Numbered from the stretch's first letter, positions 37,498 to 49,582 are shown. The stretch: DNA of 64,000 nucleotides from Cyanobium sp. N.Huapi 1H5 (GCF_024345535.1 NZ_JAGQBH010000005.1:186001-250000); one strand, 5' to 3'. The notes: generated from the sequence alone by a model not told the origin. A program made the numbers and translations.

Positions 37498-38202
37498 ATG
37501 GCGCCCTCCCGTCCCCTGCCTGAACGGGCCGCCCTCGGCGGTCGGCTGATCGTCTCGGTGCAGGCCCCCGAGGGTTCCCCCCTGCGCGATCCTGCCGTGA
37601 TCGCGGCGATGGCGGAGGCCAGCCTGCTGCAGGGGGCCGCCGGCGTGAGGCTCGAGAGTCCGGAGCACATCGGCGCGGTGCGGCGCCGCTGCCCCGACGC
37701 CCTGATCGTGGGGCTCTGGAAGCGAACGTTCCCGGACAGCTCCGTGTACATCACCCCCGGCTGGGAGGAGATCCGCGCCGTCTGGGCGGCCGGAGCCGAT
37801 GTGGTGGCCATCGACGCCACTGAGCGCCCCAGGCCCGACGGCCAGGAGCTGGACCAGCTGATCGCCCGTGCCAGACAGGAGCTGGGGGCTCCGCTGATGG
37901 CGGATGTGGACAGTGTCGCCAACGGGCTGCGGGCCGCCGCCCTGGGCTGTCAGTGGGTGGGCACCACCCTGTACGGCTACACCGAGGCCACTGCCTCGCT
38001 GCCGCCGCCCGCCTGGGATCTTCTGGGCCCCCTGCGCCGCGACCTGCCCGAAACGGTCGCCCTGATCTGTGAAGGAGGCATCGCCTCGAAGCAGGAGGCG
38101 GCCCGCGCCCTCGACTGTGGGGCCGATGCCGTGGTGGTGGGGACGGCCATCACCGGCGTGGACCTGCAGGTGGCCGCCTACGTGAAGGCGATGGCCGGCT
38201 GA
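37498..38202 (+). CDS. nanE: N-acetylmannosamine-6-phosphate 2-epimerase (NanE-like)
   Basis: This 234-aa TIM-barrel enzyme shows the NanE family pattern: LIVSVQAPEGSPL at the N-terminus, the lysine in GLWKRTFPDSSVYITP, AIDATERPRP, LMADVDSV, CEGGI and AVVVGTAITG near the phosphate site. NanE interconverts ManNAc-6-P and GlcNAc-6-P. No sialic acid genes are nearby, so it may serve amino-sugar recycling. It is the last gene of the plus-strand run and converges on groL. Confidence 0.9.
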   Translation: MAPSRPLPERAALGGRLIVSVQAPEGSPLRDPAVIAAMAEASLLQGAAGVRLESPEHIGAVRRRCPDALIVGLWKRTFPDSSVYITPGWEEIRAVWAAGADVVAIDATERPRPDGQELDQLIARARQELGAPLMADVDSVANGLRAAALGCQWVGTTLYGYTEATASLPPPAWDLLGPLRRDLPETVALICEGGIASKQEAARALDCGADAVVVGTAITGVDLQVAAYVKAMAG

Positions 38203-38241
38203 GCGTCAGCCCAACCGGCCCGTGCCGGCCCCCCCGGGGGC

Positions 38242-40011
<1,770 letters not shown>

Positions 40012-40038
40012 TCAGGGACGGCTGCGGCCCCCCGCCGC

Positions 40039-40045
40039 AGGAGGT
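40039..40045 (+). promoter_or_regulatory. Strong ribosome binding site for the 80-aa protein
   Basis: AGGAGGT lies 11 bases before the ATG at 40057. It is a full match to the Shine-Dalgarno core, which is rare in this window, and it supports the small gene as genuinely translated. Confidence 0.7.
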
Positions 40046-40056
40046 ACCTTCGATCC

Positions 40057-40299
40057 ATGGAAGACCTGCTGCAGCAGACCCTCGACAGCGCGGCCACCGA
40101 ATCGGCCCTCGTCCCCAGCACCAGCGCCGACGGCATGGTGTTTCTGCTGATCGCCGCCCTGGGCCTCGTGATGGCCCTGGTCTACGTGCCGATCCGCCTG
40201 TTCCTCACCCTCACGGCCCGCAGCCGGCGCCTGCGGCTGCTGCAACGGATCCGCAAGCTGCGCGAAGACCTCGCCCAGCCCCTGGCGCCCGAATCCTGA
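40057..40299 (+). CDS. Small single-pass membrane protein
   Basis: This 80-aa protein has one hydrophobic helix (MVFLLIAALGLVMALVYVPIRLFLTL) at about residues 26-52, followed by a strongly basic segment (ARSRRLRLLQRIRKLRED) that should lie in the cytosol. I do not recognise a family. A very good ribosome site precedes it, it has no overlap with other genes, and it is divergent from groL. Confidence 0.7.
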   Translation: MEDLLQQTLDSAATESALVPSTSADGMVFLLIAALGLVMALVYVPIRLFLTLTARSRRLRLLQRIRKLREDLAQPLAPES

Positions 40300-40306
40300 G
40301 CGGCGC

Positions 40307-41140
<834 letters not shown>

Positions 41141-42265
41141 TCAGTCGGCCATCTGGTCGGCACTGTCGAGGGCCGGCCCGAGCACATCGGCGAAGCGCTG
41201 CAGCTGCTCCTTGCTGCCCATCACCACCAGCAGCTGGCCGGCCTCCAGGCGGATGTCGCCGCCGGGGTTGGTGACCAGCGTGGCCTCCGGGGTGCCGTAG
41301 GTGGTGCCCCGGTAGGAGTAGGGATTGACCACCGCCGGCGCCGGGGTGCGGATGGCCAGCACCTGGGCGCCGCTGCGGCGGCCGAACTGGATCTCCGCCA
41401 GGCTGCGGCCCTGGAGTTCCCCCAGCCGGGAGGGGTCGTCCGTGAGCTGAAACTCCTCCACCTCGCAGTCGGAGCCGGCCAGGAGTTCCATGAAGTCGAC
41501 GGCGAGGGGCCGCAGGGCGGTGGCGGCCATCACCCGGCCCCCGGCCACGTAGGGGCTCACCACCTGGTCGGCGCCGGCGAGGCGCAGCTTGCGGCCCGCC
41601 TCGGCGCTGTCGGAGCGGGCGATCAGCCGGCAGCGGGGGGCCAGCCCCCGGGCGCTCAGCACCACATAGAGGTTGGCGGCGTTGCTGGAGAGGGCCGCCA
41701 CCAGGCTGCGGCACTGGTGGATGCCCGCCTCCAGCAGGGTCTCATCGAGGGTGGCGTCGGCGAACAGCACCGGCAGGCCCCGCTCCTCGGCAGCATCCCG
41801 GCAGCCTGCGTCCATCTCCACCACCAGCAGGGGGACCTTCTCCCGGATCAGCTGGTCGGCGATCTCCTGGCCGATGCGGCCATAGCCGCAGAGAATCACG
41901 TGGTTGTTCATGCTTTGGACCCAGTTGCGGAAACGGCGCTGCCGCAGGCGCCGGAAGTAGCCGGTTTCGGAGAGGCCCACCAGGTTCTGGATCGTCAGCT
42001 GCACCACCACCAGCCCTCCGGCGAGGGAGAACACGGTGACGAGCCGGCCGGCGGTGGACAGGGGCTCCACCTCCCCGTAGCCGATGGTGGGGATGGTGAT
42101 CGCCACCATCCAGTAGCAGTCGCCCCAGTCCCAGCCCTCGGTGAGCCGATAGCCGAGGGCACTGGCGTTGACCACCACGATCAGGGCGATCAGGGGGGTG
42201 AGCCAGGGGCGGCGCACCCGGGCGGAGGGGGGACGCTTCCTGCGGGCGAACCACAGGCGACTCAT
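41141..42265 (-). CDS. Potassium channel with RCK (TrkA-N) domain
   Basis: This 374-aa protein has two N-terminal membrane helices around a canonical filter TIGYGE. An RCK domain follows with the nucleotide-binding ILCGYGRIGQEI, then a TrkA_C-like region (LAEIQFGRRSGAQVLAIRTP). Such channels open or close on nucleotide or ion binding. Its intact filter contrasts with the channel-like protein in the cta region. It lies downstream of the heptosyltransferase-like gene with a 9-base gap. Confidence 0.92.
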   Translation of the reverse strand: MSRLWFARRKRPPSARVRRPWLTPLIALIVVVNASALGYRLTEGWDWGDCYWMVAITIPTIGYGEVEPLSTAGRLVTVFSLAGGLVVVQLTIQNLVGLSETGYFRRLRQRRFRNWVQSMNNHVILCGYGRIGQEIADQLIREKVPLLVVEMDAGCRDAAEERGLPVLFADATLDETLLEAGIHQCRSLVAALSSNAANLYVVLSARGLAPRCRLIARSDSAEAGRKLRLAGADQVVSPYVAGGRVMAATALRPLAVDFMELLAGSDCEVEEFQLTDDPSRLGELQGRSLAEIQFGRRSGAQVLAIRTPAPAVVNPYSYRGTTYGTPEATLVTNPGGDIRLEAGQLLVVMGSKEQLQRFADVLGPALDSADQMAD

Positions 42266-42274
42266 CGGCGTGGC

Positions 42275-43117
42275 TCAGCCCAGGCCGAGGGCCTTGAGCA
42301 CGTCGTTGCTGGGGAGCTCACACAGGTGGCCTTCGGAACCCAGTCCTTGTACTCCGTCGCGCACCGGAAGGCTGTCGCTGCTGCGACCCAGGGCCACCAC
42401 CGGCGTGCCGCTGAGCAGGGCCAGTTCGATCGTCATCGGGTCGCTGGCCAGCACCACGTCACTGGCGGCCACCAGGGCGGCCCGGCCGGGGATCTCGGCC
42501 CCCGGGGCGGGCGGCACCAGCTGGCTTCGCAGGCCGGGGAGGGTGGCGGCGATGCGGCCGGGAAGCTCCTGCCAGGCCGCATCGGGCCAGTCGCCGGGGC
42601 GGCCGGAGGGGGCCAGCAGCAGCATCGGGCCGTCGCCGGCGGGCAACGCGGCCATGGCCTCGTCGAGGGCGGTCCGCGGGAGGGCCAGGCGGAAAGCGGC
42701 GGCCTGGAGCTTCACCCCGATGGGCCGCAGGTAGGCCTCAAGGGCCTGGGCTGGCCACAGACCCTGGGGCACCTGCACCTTCTCGGTGGCGGAGAAGCCC
42801 CCGGCCGCCATCCGGTTGGGGATGTGGCTCATCGAGAGCATCAGGTCGACCTGGCGGCCGGCCGCCAGATTGATGCAGGCCTGGAAATCGGGCTCCCGCA
42901 CCGACCCCAGCAGGTTGGCCCAGTCCGCCAGGGTGGCGTCGCCGAAGTTGAAGGGGATCACCTTCTCCACCGCCGGCAGCAGCTTCCAGAGAGCAGCCAG
43001 CGAGGGGTGACAGACCACCTGGATCTGGAACCGGAGCTGCTCGGCGGTGGCCGCCACGGCCGGAAGCGCCTGCAGCTGGCTGGCGCCGTCGCCCGGGATC
43101 AGAAACAGTGCGCGCAT
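42275..43117 (-). CDS. Heptosyltransferase/glycosyltransferase family 9-like protein
   Basis: This 280-aa protein starts [21 protein letters not shown], which mirrors the GDxxxxxPAV opening of ADP-heptose:LPS heptosyltransferases. Later segments ([21 protein letters not shown] and [27 protein letters not shown]) match the nucleotide-sugar half of GT-9. It is shorter than typical WaaF (about 340 aa). Picocyanobacteria lack heptose in lipid A core, so the donor sugar may differ. It forms a pair with the channel gene and is divergent from ispD. Confidence 0.8.
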   Translation of the reverse strand: MRALFLIPGDGASQLQALPAVAATAEQLRFQIQVVCHPSLAALWKLLPAVEKVIPFNFGDATLADWANLLGSVREPDFQACINLAAGRQVDLMLSMSHIPNRMAAGGFSATEKVQVPQGLWPAQALEAYLRPIGVKLQAAAFRLALPRTALDEAMAALPAGDGPMLLLAPSGRPGDWPDAAWQELPGRIAATLPGLRSQLVPPAPGAEIPGRAALVAASDVVLASDPMTIELALLSGTPVVALGRSSDSLPVRDGVQGLGSEGHLCELPSNDVLKALGLG

Positions 43118-43196
43118 CGGGCGTTCGGTCGGGCGGGCCTCGCGGCCTGATTGTATGGAGAGGACTCCAGTGTTCCGCCCGGGCGGCCCATCGCTT

Positions 43197-43904
43197 GTGC
43201 ATTTGCTGATCGCCGCCGCCGGCAGCGGGCGCCGCATGGGCGCCGCCACCAACAAGCTGCTGCTGCCCCTGGCCGGACGCCCCGTCCTGGCCTGGACGCT
43301 GGACGCCGCCCTGGCCTGCCCGGCGATCCGCTGGATCGGGGTGATGGGCCGGCCGGAGGACGAGGCGGCGATCGGCGCCATCCTGGCCGCGGCGGAGCCC
43401 CGCCGGTCCCTGGCCCAGCCCGTGGCCTGGATCGTCGGCGGCGACACCCGCCAGGAGTCGGTGCGGCGGGGCCTGGAGGCCCTGCCGGCCGATGCCGAGG
43501 CGGTGCTGATCCATGACGGCGCCCGTTGCCTGGCGGAACCGGACCTGCTGGAGCGCTGCGTCACGGCCCTGAAGGAGGCCATGGCCGAGGGGGCCGGCAT
43601 CATCGCCGCCACCCCCGTCACCGACACCATCAAGCAGGTGGATGGCCGCGGCGTGATCACCGCCACCCCGGAACGCAGCGGTCTGTGGGCGGCCCAGACC
43701 CCCCAGGGGTTCGGGGTGGCCCAGCTGCGGGAGGCCCACGGGCGGGCCGAGCGTGAGGGCTGGAGCGTCACCGACGACGCCGCCCTCTACGAACGCCTGG
43801 GGCTGCCGGTTCGGGTGCTGGAGGCGCCCCCGTCCAACATCAAGCTGACCACCCGCTTCGATCTCACCATCGCCAGCGCCGTGCTGGCGGCCCGCGGGGC
43901 CTGA
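43197..43904 (+). CDS. ispD: 2-C-methyl-D-erythritol 4-phosphate cytidylyltransferase
   Basis: IspD joins CTP and MEP in the non-mevalonate isoprenoid pathway. The 235-aa product starts at GTG 43197 and shows [13 protein letters not shown] and [17 protein letters not shown] for CTP binding. It also has [27 protein letters not shown] and TDDAALYE, all IspD signatures. Isoprenoids feed carotenoid, phytol and quinone synthesis. It is followed after 8 bases by the CpeT-like gene. Confidence 0.95.
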   Translation: MHLLIAAAGSGRRMGAATNKLLLPLAGRPVLAWTLDAALACPAIRWIGVMGRPEDEAAIGAILAAAEPRRSLAQPVAWIVGGDTRQESVRRGLEALPADAEAVLIHDGARCLAEPDLLERCVTALKEAMAEGAGIIAATPVTDTIKQVDGRGVITATPERSGLWAAQTPQGFGVAQLREAHGRAEREGWSVTDDAALYERLGLPVRVLEAPPSNIKLTTRFDLTIASAVLAARGA

Positions 43905-43912
43905 GGCCGCCG

Positions 43913-44995
43913 ATGGACAACGCCGCCCAGCTCGAGACGATCGCCGCCCGCTGGCAGGGGTCCTTCCACAACCGGCGCCAGGTGGCCGCCCATGTGGCCA
44001 GGGGCGGTCCGGCGGCGCCCGAGCTCACCCGGGAACTGCGCACCCTGGTGGTGGAGCGGCTGCCGGCGCCCCAGCTGGGGGCGGTGGTGCTCTACTTCCA
44101 GGAGTTCCGCGCCAGTGCCCCCCACCTGGCCCACCGCCAGCGGGTGGTGGTGCTGCGGCAGGATCCGGAGCGCGGCGCCGTGCGGGCCGAGCAGCTGTTC
44201 TTCCGCGGCGGTCCCACCTACGACCGCCCGCCCCTGGCGGCCTCCCTTGTCCGGGACCTGGGAACGGAGGCCTTCGATCGCCATCCGGGCTGCGACCTGT
44301 TCTTCACGGCGGAGCCGGCCCTCGACCGCTTCCGCGCCCGCATGGACCCCGGGGCCTGCCGCTACCGCCATCCCCAGGACGGCGAGGTCTGCGCCGAGTT
44401 CGAGATGCTTCTCCATCCCGACCAGCTCTGGTACCGGGACCGCAGCCTGCGCCTGGCCGACGGATCGGTGCGCGGTGAGATCGACGGCTTCAGCTGGCTG
44501 CTGTTCGACCGGGCGGAGGGGGCTGCCCAGCTGCCGGCCCTGGTGGGGCAGCAGGGCGTGTGGCGCGGCAGCTTGCGCCGCTACGACGCCGGGGGCACCC
44601 TGCTCGAGACCTTTCCCAGCAGGGTCACCATCCGGGTGGTCGAGGAGGCCGGCCACTGGCTTTACCACCAGAGCAACCTCCTTGGTCCCGAGGACTCTCC
44701 GCTGCGGCGCATCGAGGCCCGGGGCGAGATCCACTCCGGCCGGGTGTGGTTCGCCAGCGAGCGCTACCGGGGCTGGGCGATGGACCTGCCGGGGGAGCAG
44801 CCCGCCGCCGGCAGCCTGCTGGTGATGCACCCCCATGACTCCGCCGACCCCGAGGTGCACGAGATCATCAGCTGCAGCCCCGATGGCCGCCGCCGCTGGC
44901 GGGTGGCCCAGATGCTGAAGGAGGGGCGGCTGGTGGGGCGTACCACCATCGACGAGGAGAGGCTCACCGAGGAGCAGAGGCTCACGGGCGACTGA
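43913..44995 (+). CDS. CpeT/CpcT-like and DUF3598-like two-domain protein
   Basis: This 360-aa protein has two lipocalin-like halves. Residues 1-170 resemble the CpcT/CpeT phycobilin lyase family (RWQGSFHNRRQVAAH, then VVLYFQEFRASAPHLAHRQRVVVLRQD, then GCDLFF and GACRYRHPQDG). Residues 180-360 look like a second calycin or DUF3598 domain (GVWRGSLRRYDAGGTLLETFPSRVTIRV). CpcT lyases attach bilin to Cys of phycobiliprotein beta subunits; whether this double-domain protein is a lyase is unknown. Its 3' end overlaps the convergent S66 peptidase by 14 bases. Confidence 0.7.
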   Translation: MDNAAQLETIAARWQGSFHNRRQVAAHVARGGPAAPELTRELRTLVVERLPAPQLGAVVLYFQEFRASAPHLAHRQRVVVLRQDPERGAVRAEQLFFRGGPTYDRPPLAASLVRDLGTEAFDRHPGCDLFFTAEPALDRFRARMDPGACRYRHPQDGEVCAEFEMLLHPDQLWYRDRSLRLADGSVRGEIDGFSWLLFDRAEGAAQLPALVGQQGVWRGSLRRYDAGGTLLETFPSRVTIRVVEEAGHWLYHQSNLLGPEDSPLRRIEARGEIHSGRVWFASERYRGWAMDLPGEQPAAGSLLVMHPHDSADPEVHEIISCSPDGRRRWRVAQMLKEGRLVGRTTIDEERLTEEQRLTGD

Positions 44996-45953
44996 CGGTC
45001 CCACCGGCGCCATCGATGAGGCTCAGCCGGCCCCGGTCGCCGTCGAGCCGGGCCCGCACCCCCAGGGGCAGGGCTGCATTGACGTCGCCGTGGCCCACCG
45101 GCAGGCCGGCCAGCACCGGGATCCCCAGATCGGCCGTGCGTTCCCGGAGCACCTGCTCCAGGCTGAAGCGGGAGCCGTCGCCTTCGGGGTCGGTGGGATC
45201 GCCGCAGCCCTCGAAGCTGCCGAAGCCGATGCCCCCCAGCCGCTGCAGGGCGCCGCAGAGGCGCCAGTGGGTGAGCATTCGCTCGATCCGGTAGGGCGCC
45301 TCACCCACGTCCTCGAGGATCAGGATCGCCCCGTCCAGGTCCGGCAGGTGAGGCGTGCCCAGCAGGTGGGTCGCCACGGTGAGGTTGGCGGCCAGCAGCG
45401 GCCCCTCCACCTGGCCGCCCACCCAGGGCACCCCCTCCAGATCGGCCAAGGTCTCGCCGAACAGCAGGGCCCGCAGCCGTTCGCGGCTCCAGGCCGGTTC
45501 AGCGGCCAGGGTGGTGAGCAGGGGGCCGTGGATGGCGCCCCCCTGGCCCGTCGCCAGCCGGTGCCACAGCAGGGAGGTGACATCGGAGAACCCCAGCAGC
45601 CAGCCCCCGGCCGCCTCCAGCGGGCGCTCCAGCAGCCGGGCCGATCCCCAGCCCCCCCGCACACAGGCCAGCAGGGCCGCCGGTTGCCCAGGGGAGGCGT
45701 CCGCGAGCAGGTCGCCGGCCCGCTCGGCGTCCCGGCCCGCCAGGTAGCCCCAGCGGCGCGGAGGCAGCCGGGCGGGGTCGTCATCCAGCACCAGACCCCA
45801 GTCGGCCAGCACCGCCAGGCCCGCCTGCAGCCGCTCCAGATCGGCCAGGGCGGAGCTGGCGGCCACCAGCCGCACCCGGTCGCCCGGACGCAGGGCCGGG
45901 GGCTGGTGGGGCGGCTGGTGGGACGGTGACGGCTGGGGCGCTGCGGCGGCCAT
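44982..45953 (-). CDS. ldcA: Peptidase S66 / muramoyltetrapeptide LD-carboxypeptidase
   Basis: This 323-aa serine peptidase recycles cell-wall peptides by removing the terminal D-alanine. The catalytic serine is in LGFSDVTSLL, the glutamate in LEDVGEAPYR and the histidine in GLPVGHGDVNAALPLG, the three positions expected for LdcA. The start is the ATG giving MAAAAPQPSPSHQ; a longer upstream frame overlaps ubiA and is unlikely. It is co-directional with ubiA (5-base gap). Confidence 0.9.
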   Translation of the reverse strand: MAAAAPQPSPSHQPPHQPPALRPGDRVRLVAASSALADLERLQAGLAVLADWGLVLDDDPARLPPRRWGYLAGRDAERAGDLLADASPGQPAALLACVRGGWGSARLLERPLEAAGGWLLGFSDVTSLLWHRLATGQGGAIHGPLLTTLAAEPAWSRERLRALLFGETLADLEGVPWVGGQVEGPLLAANLTVATHLLGTPHLPDLDGAILILEDVGEAPYRIERMLTHWRLCGALQRLGGIGFGSFEGCGDPTDPEGDGSRFSLEQVLRERTADLGIPVLAGLPVGHGDVNAALPLGVRARLDGDRGRLSLIDGAGGTVSRP

Positions 45954-45958
45954 GGTGG

Positions 45959-46852
45959 TCAGGCGACGGCGGAGAGGATCACCGCCAGCAGCAGCAGGGC
46001 ACCGAGCCACACCTGGCCAGCGAAATGCCTGCCGTAGGCGCTGCGGGGCAGGTCGGGACGGCGCAGCCGGGCCGCCTGCTGCTGCATGGCCAGGGTGGCC
46101 GCCGCCCAGGGCAGCCAGAACGGCAGGCCCGCCCGCCCCTGCAGCGCCACCGCCAGGGCCAGGGCGGCACAGGTGAGCCCGTAGCAGAGCGCCACCGCCA
46201 GGGGCGCCCGGGCCCCCAGGCTCAGGGCGCTGCTGCGCACCCCCAGGCGCCGGTCGTCCTCCCGGTCGCTCATGGCGTAGACGGTGTCGAAGCCGAAGGT
46301 CCAGCTCACCGCCGCCAGCCAGGTGAGCAGCAGGGGCCAGCCCCCGGCGCTGCCCTGCAGGCTGCCCTGGGCCGCCGCCCAGGGCAGCAGCACGGCGAAG
46401 CCCCAGCAGAGGGCCAGCACCAGCTGGGGGTAGGCGAACCAGCGTTTGGCGGAGGGATAGAGCAGCACCAGGGGCAGTGTCGCCAGGGCGAGGCCGACGC
46501 AGAGCACCCGGCTGGCGGCGGGCAGGGCCAGCAGGGCCGCCAGCGCCACCACCAGGCAGAGCAGCAGCAGCACGGTCGCGGTGCCCACGCCGAGGCGCCC
46601 GTCGGCCAGGGGGCGGTGACGGGTGCGCTCCACCATGGGATCGATGCGCCGGTCCCAGAGGTCGTTGGCCACACAGCCGGCGCCGCTCACCGCCAGGCCC
46701 CCCAGCACGATCCAGCCCACCAGCAGGGCCGGGGGCGGCACGGTCGGCCCCAGCCAGAGGGCCCAGCCGGCGGGGATCAGCAGGATCAGCCGGCCGCTGG
46801 GCTTGTGCCAGCGCAGCAGCTCTAGCCAGGCCGGAGCGCGGCCGGGGGCCAT
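45959..46852 (-). CDS. ubiA: 4-hydroxybenzoate polyprenyltransferase (UbiA family, plastoquinone synthesis)
   Basis: This 297-aa membrane prenyltransferase has the first Asp-rich motif as AGCVANDLWDRRIDPMVERTRHRPLADGR and a second, YAMSDREDD. Eight helices are visible. In cyanobacteria this enzyme prenylates 4-hydroxybenzoate on the way to plastoquinone. I take ATG 46852; a TTG seven codons upstream keeps the frame. It is divergent from ppx. Confidence 0.93.
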   Translation of the reverse strand: MAPGRAPAWLELLRWHKPSGRLILLIPAGWALWLGPTVPPPALLVGWIVLGGLAVSGAGCVANDLWDRRIDPMVERTRHRPLADGRLGVGTATVLLLLCLVVALAALLALPAASRVLCVGLALATLPLVLLYPSAKRWFAYPQLVLALCWGFAVLLPWAAAQGSLQGSAGGWPLLLTWLAAVSWTFGFDTVYAMSDREDDRRLGVRSSALSLGARAPLAVALCYGLTCAALALAVALQGRAGLPFWLPWAAATLAMQQQAARLRRPDLPRSAYGRHFAGQVWLGALLLLAVILSAVA

Positions 46853-46981
46853 CGGGACGTTCACCGCGGGCAACGGTCGGGAATCGGAACCCTATCCAAC
46901 TCCTGTCGGAGACGTTCCAGCGGCCGATCCGGAGCGTCGCCCGGTGGCAAAGTGGCGCCGCCGCCGCCCGGGCCGACCCCC

Positions 46982-48616
46982 ATGCCCCCGACCCCCGACA
47001 CCGCCGGCTCCGCGGAACGGCGGGTGGCGGCCATCGACATCGGCACCAATTCCATCCACCTGCTGGTGGCGGCGATCGACCCGGTCCTGGGCAGCTTCTC
47101 GGTGGTGGTGGCGGAGAAGTCCACCACCCGGCTGGGGGAGAGGGATCCGGAAACGGGCGACCTCACCCCCGAGGCGATCGAGCGCGCCTACCTCACCCTT
47201 CGCCACTGCCGCGACCTGGCCACCAGCCACGGGGTGGAGCAGATCGTCACCGCCGCCACCAGCGCCGTGCGGGAGGCCCCGAACGGCCGAGCCTTCCTGC
47301 AGGGCCTGCAGGACCAGCTGGGGCTGGTGGTGGACCTGGTCAGCGGGCCGGAGGAGGCCCGGCTGATCTACCTGGGGGTGCTCTCGGGCCTGTCCTTCGG
47401 CGACCAGCCCTATTTCATCCTCGACATCGGCGGCGGCTCCACCGAGCTGGTGCTCGCCGACGGCCGCGATGCCCGCGCGCTCACCAGCACCCGCATCGGG
47501 GCGGTGCGCCTGCAGCGGGAGTTCTGCCGGGAGGATCCGCTGACGCCGGCCCGCCGGGGCTTCCTCGAGGCCTACATCCAGGGGGCGATGGATCCGGCCG
47601 TCGCCGAGGTGAAGCGGGAGCTGCGGCCGGGGGAGAAGCCCGTCCTGGTGGCCACCAGCGGCACCGCCATGGCGATGGCGGCTCTGGCCTCCGCCCAGGA
47701 CCCCAATCCGCCCCTGAAGCTCGACGGCTATCGCCTCGGCCGGGCCCGCCTGGACGAGATCGTCGAGCGGCTGGTGGCGATGACCCCGGACCAGCGCCGG
47801 GCCCTCACCGCCATCAACGAGCGCCGGGCCGAGATCATCGTGCCCGGTGCCCTGATCCTCCAGACCACCATGGAGATCCTCCAGGTCCGGGAACTGGTGG
47901 TCTGCGAGCGGGCCCTGCGGGAGGGCCTGATCGTCGACTGGATGCTGCGCAACGGCCTGCTGGTCGACCGCTTCACGTTCCAGAGCACGATCCGTCGCCG
48001 CACCGTGCTGCACCTGGCCCGCACCTACGGGGTGGACACGGGCCGCGCCGACCGGGTGGCCAGCCATGCCCTGAGCCTCTACGACCAGACCCGGGGCCTG
48101 CTGCACGATGACGACGGCGAAGGCCGCGCCCTGCTGTGGGCAGCGGCCCAGCTCCATGCCTGCGGCAAGCACGTCAACATCGCCGCCTACCACAAGCACA
48201 CCTGGTATCTGATCCGCCATGGGGAGCTGCTCGGGTACTCCGAGGCCGAGCACCTGATGGTGGCGGCGATCGCCCGCTACCACCGGCGCAGCCTGCCCAA
48301 GAAGCGCCACGAATCGTGGCAGCTGATCGAAGCCGGCCAGGACCGTCACACCGTGTTCACGATGGCCCTGCTGCTGCGGCTGGCCGCCGCCCTCGACCGC
48401 CGGCCCGCCTCCGGCATCGCCGCGATCACCGTTTCAGCGGACAACGACCGGGCCCATCAGCCCCGTGGCTTCACCATCGGCCTGCAGGCCGGGCCTGCGG
48501 CCGCCGGGGAACCCCCCCTGGATCTCAGCCTGGAGGAGTGGAGCCTCCGCTCGTGCGCGGATCTGGTGCTGGAGGCCACCGGCCTGCGACTCACGGTGCG
48601 GCAGGCGTCGCCCTGA
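46982..48616 (+). CDS. ppx: Exopolyphosphatase / pppGpp phosphohydrolase (Ppx/GppA)
   Basis: This 544-aa enzyme of the actin-like ATPase fold degrades polyphosphate from the end. The phosphate 1 loop is AAIDIGTNSIHLLVA and the phosphate 2 loop is LDIGGGSTELVLADG. The C-terminal half has an HD-like helical domain (LLWAAAQLHACGKHVNIAAYHKHT and SEAEHLMVAAIARYHRR). Length fits Ppx. The ATG at 46982 is preferred to a GTG ten codons upstream. Its 3' end overlaps the convergent RodZ-like gene by 26 bases. Confidence 0.94.
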   Translation: MPPTPDTAGSAERRVAAIDIGTNSIHLLVAAIDPVLGSFSVVVAEKSTTRLGERDPETGDLTPEAIERAYLTLRHCRDLATSHGVEQIVTAATSAVREAPNGRAFLQGLQDQLGLVVDLVSGPEEARLIYLGVLSGLSFGDQPYFILDIGGGSTELVLADGRDARALTSTRIGAVRLQREFCREDPLTPARRGFLEAYIQGAMDPAVAEVKRELRPGEKPVLVATSGTAMAMAALASAQDPNPPLKLDGYRLGRARLDEIVERLVAMTPDQRRALTAINERRAEIIVPGALILQTTMEILQVRELVVCERALREGLIVDWMLRNGLLVDRFTFQSTIRRRTVLHLARTYGVDTGRADRVASHALSLYDQTRGLLHDDDGEGRALLWAAAQLHACGKHVNIAAYHKHTWYLIRHGELLGYSEAEHLMVAAIARYHRRSLPKKRHESWQLIEAGQDRHTVFTMALLLRLAAALDRRPASGIAAITVSADNDRAHQPRGFTIGLQAGPAAAGEPPLDLSLEEWSLRSCADLVLEATGLRLTVRQASP

Positions 48617-49376
48617 AGGTGCGCCACACCACCTGATCGATCCTCCCGAGGCTCTGGGGTGGCTGGGTGCCGGCGCTGGCCGTCACCAGGTCGGGCCGGC
48701 CGGCCAGGACCCGCAGGCCGCTCCCCAGGGGGAAGCGCTTCTCGCCCGTGAAGGTGCCGCGGAACAGGGTCTCACCGGCGGCCGTGCGCACCTCCAGCCA
48801 GCTGGGCTGGCGGCTCTCCAGCAGCAGCTGGTCCGGTGCCGGCCGGGGTGTCGCCGGGGCAGGGGCCGGTGCGGCGGGCTGGCCGGAGGCCGTGGCCTGG
48901 CCGGAGGCCCCAGCCGTTGCCGGGCCCCCTATGGCCGCCGGGGCGGGGACGCGGGCCTGCATCAGGGCCGCCACCGCGACGGCGCCACCGCCCAGGAGGA
49001 CCAGGACCGCCCACAGCCATCCGGGGGGGCCGCTGCGGCGGGCGGGGGCCGCCGGAGTCCGCACCTTCCGCTGCAGGGGCCGGGCGGGCGGCTTGCGCCC
49101 CACCCGCATCAGGCGGCTGGTCTGCAGATCGCTGATCTGCTGGCTGACGTCGATCCCAAGGGCCCCCGCCACCCGCTTGGCCTGGGCCACCACGAAGACC
49201 GCCTCCGGCAGGTGCCGGTGGTCGCCGGTCTCGAGGGCCATCAGCTGCTCGCTGCCCAGCCGCAGCCGGTCGGCCAGGTCCTCCAGGCTCAGACCCTGGT
49301 CACGGCGGGCCGAGGCCAGCCGTTCGCCCAGCTCGACGAGTTCCGGGATCGGAGCGCTCCAGTCCTCTGCGGCCAT
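48591..49376 (-). CDS. RodZ-like protein (HTH_25, one membrane helix, DUF4115)
   Basis: This 261-aa protein has an N-terminal helix-turn-helix (LGERLASARRDQGLSLEDLADRLRLGSEQLMALETG), a basic linker, one membrane helix (WLWAVLVLLGGGAVAVAAL) and an Ala/Pro-rich stretch. It ends with a periplasmic DUF4115-like domain (WLEVRTAAGETLFRGTFTGEKRFPLG). This order is that of RodZ, which links MreB to the elongasome. I choose ATG 49376; a start 30 codons earlier runs towards the tRNA. Confidence 0.88.
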   Translation of the reverse strand: MAAEDWSAPIPELVELGERLASARRDQGLSLEDLADRLRLGSEQLMALETGDHRHLPEAVFVVAQAKRVAGALGIDVSQQISDLQTSRLMRVGRKPPARPLQRKVRTPAAPARRSGPPGWLWAVLVLLGGGAVAVAALMQARVPAPAAIGGPATAGASGQATASGQPAAPAPAPATPRPAPDQLLLESRQPSWLEVRTAAGETLFRGTFTGEKRFPLGSGLRVLAGRPDLVTASAGTQPPQSLGRIDQVVWRTFRATPAAP

Positions 49377-49510
49377 GGTTGCGGCAGGAGATTCGGGCAA
49401 GGGCAGGGTCTCCTGAAGCGCTGCGTAGCCAGCAGTATGACGAGCGGTCCCGATCGCGACCAGCACCCGTCGCTGGGGAACTTACCGGTGCAAAAACCGG
49501 ATGAAAGACA

Positions 49511-49582
<72 letters not shown>

